From: Physocladia obscura
Lineage: Eukaryota; Chytridiomycota; Chytridiomycetes; Chytridiales; Chytriomycetaceae
DNA: 11,082 nucleotides
NCBI GenBank assembly: GCA_027596945.1
Contig: JADGJH010001243.1
Span: 1 to 11,082, forward strand
Direction: 5' to 3'
Shown: positions 6,604-11,082 of the stretch, piece after piece
How positions within the stretch are numbered: position 1 is the first letter of the stretch
Layout: each line of letters opens with the position of its first letter
Program-made: the position numbers and the translations under genes
The notes under the pieces: generated by a model
Databases searched by the model: none
What the model saw: only the letters and a program-made list of their open reading frames with translations
What the model was told of the DNA's origin: nothing

Positions 6604-8749
6604 ATGTTTTCAACTTTGTGGAACTCAACGACGACACGTATACAAGGACAAACGCAGACTCAAACACAAATCCAGCAGCAAGCACAAGCACAAACAGCAA
6701 GTGCATTTCTGGCGCAGATCGATGCAACTGAGGAAATTGTCGAAGCAGGAGATTCGCCGCCAGTTTTTACGCATGCATTCAAGGCTGCTTTTGTTGAGCA
6801 ACTGGCTGCTGCTGTATCCGATGCCGATCCCGAATCCGATCGTCGCAGCGAACAAGATTCGATTCCCGCCGAAAATTCCAATTCCAATACTGTTCATATC
6901 AAAAAGGTTCAAAGCGCAGACACTGCGATCGAATTAACAAAACAACGTGCTGCTGTCGATGCAAATCTCGCACGTATTGTTGGTGCGCCATTTACTGTAC
7001 TCGTTGCCGGTTTGTTTTTGAGCGCTGTTCAGTTTCGGATAGCTGAAAATATTTTAGGTGGCGCTGGTCTGGGTAAAAGTGCGCTTGTTAACGCTGTGCT
7101 TGGCGTCTCTGTTTCAAATGTCAATCATATGGTAGCTCAGCGTGCTGTTTCTTCAGCTTCGTCATTTCTTGATCCAGCCGGTTGGGCTCGCGTGATTGAC
7201 TCGGCTGGATTTGCGCGTTCTTCAAATTCACTCTTTAGCTCTGATCATTTATTGCAGTTTATGGATCTTGCTACATCTGCTGATGGGTGAGCGTTTTTTT
7301 GACTTGTGTTTATTTTCATTTAATCGTTTTTGTTCAGTGCAAGCCATTTGCTTCATATTGATATGATATGGTATCTTGTTGATCACATTCAGCCAGACGA
7401 TGTTTCTGTTATGAAAGTAGGAATAGAAATTATATTTGCTTTTTGGCGGATTTCTGATTTCTAGCATTCCAGGCTCTTTTGCAAAAGCAAATTCCCTTCT
7501 TAGTGATCATTGCGAAATGCGACTCCAAATCGGCCAGTGAAATATACTCAATACGTTCGCAAGTTCACGCATTGCTTTCTCCTCAACTTGATTCTGACGA
7601 TGCCACGGCAAATGCGATTGACACAATTATTCACAATCTTGATCTCGATGCGCCTGTTCGTGGATGGGATGTTGTGGAGTTTTCAAACCCACCAGTCGAT
7701 TCATACCCAAAATGCCAAGAGTGTGGATCTGTTTCTGTTTTGGCGGACTTGGCTGATACTGGCAAGAAAGCATGGTTTTGCAGCAAAGATGGATGTTTGT
7801 TTTCTGCGCAATATTATTTAAAAATTCAAGATACGCGTTCATTGAAGGATTCATTGTCATTTCTATCGGGTGCAATCAACTCACTTTTGGGGGTAATCCT
7901 GAAATTGATTGAATCCCATTGTTGTTTTTTTAATTTTAAATGTTATTCGTGTGACAGAATATTCCAACACGTCGCCTTCAGATTGCCAAACTTCTTGATG
8001 CAACACCGAAAAAGAAAGCAGCAATCCGTATTGTCACTGCAGCAACTCTCGCTGCCGCGGGCATCGGTGCAGCCCCTATTCCATTCGCCGACACTCCACT
8101 CCTTCTCGCAACCCAATACACAATGATTCTCGCCATATGTCGCGTTTTCGGTGTACGCGCTCTTGGACTCAATGACTCGCGATTCTACGTGTCGCTGCTT
8201 GCCGCTAGTCCGTTTCCGTTTTTGGGAATTCTTGCCGCAGGCGCTGCGAAAGCTATCCCTGGCGTTGGAAGTGTTGGCGCGGCGATAGTCGAAGCGCCGA
8301 TTGCAGGAGGGTTGACTATGGCGATGGGAGTTGCAGTGATTCAAACCTGTGTGCAGTTGCATAAAGCGCGGATTGAGGGTCGAAGTGGCGGGGATATGGA
8401 GTTTCTGTTTGATCAAGATGTGCAGAAACTTGTGCAAGCTACGTTTAAAAATACTGCGGCATGGATTCGGCGCGCTGTAACAAAGCGAGATGGATTCAGT
8501 GAAAGGGCTGTTGGAGATTATATCTCTCATATAGTGGATGGAAGTGAGGAAGTTCCCGTATTGACATTTGATGCTCGAGTTGAAGATAGAGCGCATTTTC
8601 CAGAAAATAATCTTCGTTCTGGAACGTACAGTGATGTTGCTGTTACTGAAGTTGCTGTTGACATTGAAAAAATTAAGGGAGAATTAGCAGAGCGGCCAGC
8701 TTCAGAAGTTGCAAGTATATTCCAAGCAAAAAATATCAATAAATCCTGA
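6604..8749 (+). CDS. P-loop GTPase-like protein with Cys4 cluster and DUF697-like membrane domain, five exons
   Basis: Exons are 6604-7009, 7058-7286, 7338-7416, 7473-7892 and 7958-8749; GT-AG introns are 48, 51, 56 and 65 nt and the product is 641 residues. Residues 1-95 are low complexity (Gln/Thr repeats, then acidic). The G domain follows: Walker A GGAGLGKS (136-143), G3 DSAGF (183-187), the strand HIDMIWYLVD and G4 AKCD (252-255, for the usual N/TKxD). No clear G2 Thr is visible. A Cys4 set (319, 322, 341, 346) looks like a zinc ribbon. Residues 380-545 resemble DUF697: APIPFADTPLLL, then Gly/Ala-rich hydrophobic segments that could enter membranes. Such G-domain/DUF697 proteins are related to HSR1/Era-like GTPases; the role is unknown. 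AATAAA at 8738-8743 overlaps the last codons. Confidence 0.85.
7010..7057 (+). other. In-frame, stop-free intron inside the Walker A loop
   Basis: GTTTGT at the 5' end, AGCTGAAAAT as a likely branch site and ATTTTAG at the 3' end mark a 48-nt intron. It is a multiple of three and has no stop in the coding frame, so a naive translation runs through it. Removing it turns VLVAG...GGAGLGKS into the canonical VLVAGGAGLGKS. The motif gain is strong evidence that it is spliced. Confidence 0.85.
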
Positions 8750-9499
8750 AATGCACAACACTACCAAATTTTATTCAATTTGTAAAGGAGCTTCCACAGG
8801 AAATCTGTATCATTGACTTTCACTTAATTTTTTTGATTCATATTTCATGTTGCCTCCCTTAGACTGTGAATTGCTGAAACACAGGCATGTGAAATATTGT
8901 CATATCATTATGAGTTCTTGTTAGTATGTTATTGGCTATGAAAATTTCATTTGCATTCTGAATTGCTACCTGTTAAAATTCCATGACAAGTTGCAACAGT
9001 CTGGAATAATTCACTACCAAATATAATTAATCCTTTAATTCTCTGTGTACAATAAATAAGGATTGAAATACAAAAATTTTATTAACAATTTGGAATTCAA
9101 GTTTTAATCATAATTGAGAGACTGTAACAACTGAAAGTGGCCCTCTACAGTGAGAACCACATTAAAACAATGTATGGAGATAACAATGTAGAAGAGAAGC
9201 ATCATACATAATATTTCTGTATGGTTTATCAGCTGCCTTATTAGACAACTGTTCTCTATCATTGAGTCACAGAGCATATAGAGACTTTTGACTTGTTATA
9301 CATATTTGGAACCTGAGCTTGTGCAGATAACAAAGGTAACATTTTAATGATAAAGGGATGAATAAAGCTGTGGTCTTGGTCAAGGACCCTATCAGTACAG
9401 CAGTTATTTTTATTAAGAAGAAACTGGAAGTCTAGAAATGGCTCAGTATTAATTTTATGCAGTTGCAATCACATGCTATATGTCTCACAAGTGATGGAT
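8750..9499. other. AT-rich region without a recognised gene
   Basis: This 750-nt stretch after the GTPase gene is visibly richer in A and T than the genes to its left and holds no intact gene I recognise. An AATAAATAAG at about 9050 could act as a polyadenylation signal. The end of a minus-strand open frame that starts inside the right repeat runs through 9498-9259. I found no tRNA or tandem repeat here. Confidence 0.5.
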
Positions 9500-9843
9500 T
9501 GATAGGCAAGTTTTTCTAAGTGCTCTAACTTTGAAAATTTGCATGGAAAAATGGAAAAATTGGTGCCACCTACCAGAATCTTGATTAAAGACACCACTGG
9601 TATCACCAAAAGTGAAAAATAGAGCATTTGCCACTTAGCTAAGATATCAGGTGACCAATCAAGCCAAGGTGCCACCAAGACACTGGAAAATGTATAAAAA
9701 TTGTTGGTTTCGTTTCTAAAATAGTCACAAGAAATCACTAAAATTATATCATCTCTAAAACCCCATGTTACATTTGGCAAATCAACAATAGGGTAAGCAA
9801 ACAATAGACAACAAAAATGTGCACAACATAAGGGCAAAACTTG
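9259..9843 (-). pseudogene. Repeat-associated hydrophobic open frame with one internal stop
   Basis: On the minus strand one frame is open from just after a TAG at about 9846 to a TGA at 9469-9471, then continues in the same frame to a TGA at 9259-9261: about 190 codons with a single interruption. The first part (LVAPWLDWSPDILAKWQMLY, then FSLLVIPVVSLIKILVGG) is hydrophobic with a possible membrane segment. The second part (ENCEcoded region NTEPFLDFQFLLNKNNCC) is more polar. There is no ATG in a good position. Most of the upstream part is shared with the left repeat copy, where it is open too, but three of the sequence differences change the amino acid (Asn/Lys, Ser/Phe, Asn/Tyr). This may be a decayed mobile-element gene or chance; no family is recognised. 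Confidence 0.25.
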
Positions 9844-10063
9844 CTACTGGTGAAATAACTTGTAAATCAGGCAATCATAGTGTTTAGGAATGAGTGAAAA
9901 ACAATTCTATGTAATATATTTATTTATTTTGGTTTTGTCCAAAACTGTACAATATGAAACAAAACAAACAGACCTTTGTCAGCAACAACATGAATCATGT
10001 TAAGAGATCAAATGTGCAAACAGCCAACACTCAGAAAGCAATCACTCTAGCACTGATGATTCT
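9500..10063. repeat. Long direct repeat, right copy
   Basis: This copy matches 1-556 with seven substitutions and contains an extra 8-nt block near 10020-10027. It begins at TGATAGGCAAG only because the left copy is cut by the window; the true repeat may reach further left into 8750-9499. The similarity ends at 10063. Beyond this the sequence runs into a decayed coding region that has no counterpart next to the left copy, so the left copy may be truncated on its right side. Confidence 0.9.
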
Positions 10064-10129
10064 AAATAATCTGAATACTACAGCACTCTCTCATGCAATT
10101 AATACTTCTTCCATTTAATAATCCTACTG

Positions 10130-11082
10130 TAATTCCCAAATATTTGAATACAAACAAAGCTAAAAGATCAAATTAAATCCCTGGAAATACAAAAGTTTGA
10201 TATGTACCAGAAAGAAATTGCACAGGCAGCCCACAATGACATTGATGGAAATAATGGCACTGCACCAAAGAAAAAACATGTAACCAAGGTAAGTTTGGTT
10301 TCAAAAGTACCTGAAAATAAAATTATTCTAAATGACAATGAAAGGGTGGCAAGGCATTCAGCATTTCAAAAGTTTTAAAGGAAAGAGTTGATGAAAATGG
10401 AGTAGCAGAATCCAAACAGGTTTTGTAGCAACAAAATGAGGAACACTTTGCAAGAGTTTAGTGCTGGGATCTGGAAATTGAAAGGTTGAATGGAGCAGAT
10501 CCATTGGAGATTGAAGTGACAGAGAAGACTCAGCACCAACTAGAAACAACAGCCTACAGCAACATGACACTTGCAGTTAATCAACTAGGTAATATCATAT
10601 TTTATTTGAACTGCTTGTGATGTATAGTAACATTTTTTTGGAAGAACAATCTGGCTGGCATATGATGGCATATATATATATATAATCCTGGAGTGGGAAA
10701 GTTTTATAAATCAAGTAAACTCATTGTTTAGTTCTGCTTAGTGGTTTTTATCTATTTTTTATTTACAGCAGGACTGGGTTCAGATGTTGCAAATATGTAT
10801 GAGAGAGGCAGACCTGATTACCATCCAGCAACAGCTTTCAAAATCTGTACACAGAAAAGATATGCAATGGAGGAATAAATTGAGAAGTGAATTAAAAAGA
10901 GAACTCTGATTATTCCCATAAGACGTGCCCAAATCAAAAACAAATTTGAAGAGCTGGTCAATGGCCACCTTCTTGAAGAAGGTATTGTTGTTTTTGGAAA
11001 AAATTATTTTGTGCTGTTTTTGGAGCTGACATGTCTGCTATGTTTGCTCTGAAGCTGATTCCCATTGTCAAGTGCTACAAGT
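10130..11082 (+). pseudogene. Decayed multi-exon coding remnant, probably mobile-element derived
   Basis: Several open segments line up on the plus strand. One encodes KLKDQIKSLEIQKFDMYQKE and a Lys-rich tail up to a GTAAGT donor at 10289. After a likely 56-nt intron another reads GGKAFSISKVLKERVDENG but is cut by TAG codons near 10427 and 10457. It continues through ADPLEIEVTEKTQHQLE to a GTAATA donor near 10589. A third segment, after TTTACAG near 10768, reads AGLGSDVANMYERGRPDYHP, is broken by TAA and TGA near 10876-10890, then reads RRAQIKNKFEELVNGHLLEE. The order and plausible splice sites suggest one old gene. YERGRPDYHP recalls the start of some methyltransferases, but this is too short to assign. 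The window ends before the gene does. Confidence 0.35.
10671..10684. repeat. (TA)7 microsatellite
   Basis: Seven uninterrupted TA units follow TGATGGCA. The tract sits in a probable intron of the decayed coding remnant. It is likely to vary in length and has no visible function. Confidence 0.8.

Noticed and set aside
7943..8596. 217-codon open frame on the minus strand
   Set aside because: It lies fully opposite the last exon of the GTPase gene, whose plus-strand frame has the DUF697-like motifs; the minus frame is rich in Arg, Ser and Cys without any motif.
9469..9471. TGA read as a sense codon joining the two halves of the minus-strand frame
   Set aside because: The other genes in this window end at, or are broken by, TGA, and the DUF885 and GTPase genes use TGA as their stop, so reassignment is not supported.
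8750..9499. tRNA or other structured RNA in the AT-rich gap
   Set aside because: I looked for a T-loop-like GTTCRA motif with flanking stems and found none convincing on either strand.
1..10063. The two direct repeats as LTRs of one giant retrotransposon
   Set aside because: The interior holds unrelated spliced host genes on both strands and no reverse transcriptase, integrase or protease motifs; no primer binding site is visible beside the left copy.
10780..10830. Methyltransferase call for VANMYERGRPDYHP
   Set aside because: Only a short N-terminal-like motif matches; no SAM-binding glycine motif follows before stops and the window end.

Overview
The window looks like nuclear DNA of a microbial eukaryote, most likely an early-diverging (zoosporic, chytrid-like) fungus. 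The evidence is four or more protein genes interrupted by short GT-AG introns (48-89 nt in the well-supported genes), A-rich leaders directly before start codons, AATAAA signals close to stop codons, Asn/Gln/Ser-rich low-complexity proteins and no bacterial operon structure. The lineage is an inference; the eukaryotic nature is well supported by reading frames that rejoin into conserved motifs once introns are removed.

Layout. 1-556 is one copy of a repeat whose second copy, in the same orientation, lies at 9500-10063 (7 substitutions and one 8-nt indel by eye). 595-1232 (+) is a membrane-anchored thioredoxin-fold protein with an intact WCGPC site and one intron. 1353-1878 (+) is a weak three-exon model or relic resembling the C-terminal half of a glutathione S-transferase domain. 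1932-2711 (+) is an intact 259-residue disordered, Asn/Ser-rich protein. 2811-4740 (-) is a four-exon, 583-residue DUF885-family putative metallopeptidase with HEANPGHH and EGWG motifs; its 3' end overlaps that of the preceding gene. 4936-5833 (+) is a broken Tc1/mariner-type (DD34E) transposase. It abuts, without a visible terminal repeat, a broken unknown gene on the minus strand (about 5834-6316).

6604-8749 (+) is the most interesting gene. It is a five-exon, 641-residue P-loop GTPase-like protein: a low-complexity N-terminus, a G domain (GGAGLGKS, DSAGF, AKCD), a Cys4 cluster, and a DUF697-like hydrophobic C-terminal domain. One 48-nt intron is in frame and free of stops, and it sits exactly inside the Walker A loop, so an unspliced transcript would still be translated but would have a split P-loop.

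8750-11082 is AT-rich and repeat-like. It holds the second repeat copy, a minus-strand open frame partly inside that copy, and a decayed multi-exon coding remnant reaching the window end.

The genes do not form an obvious pathway; they look like independent housekeeping or accessory genes set among mobile-element debris. A window that starts inside a repeat and ends in repeat-like DNA would also fit a contig broken at repeats. I see no CRISPR array, rRNA or convincing tRNA, and no clear evidence of a wholly new system. The intron-split GTPase and the transposase/host-gene junction most deserve a second look.
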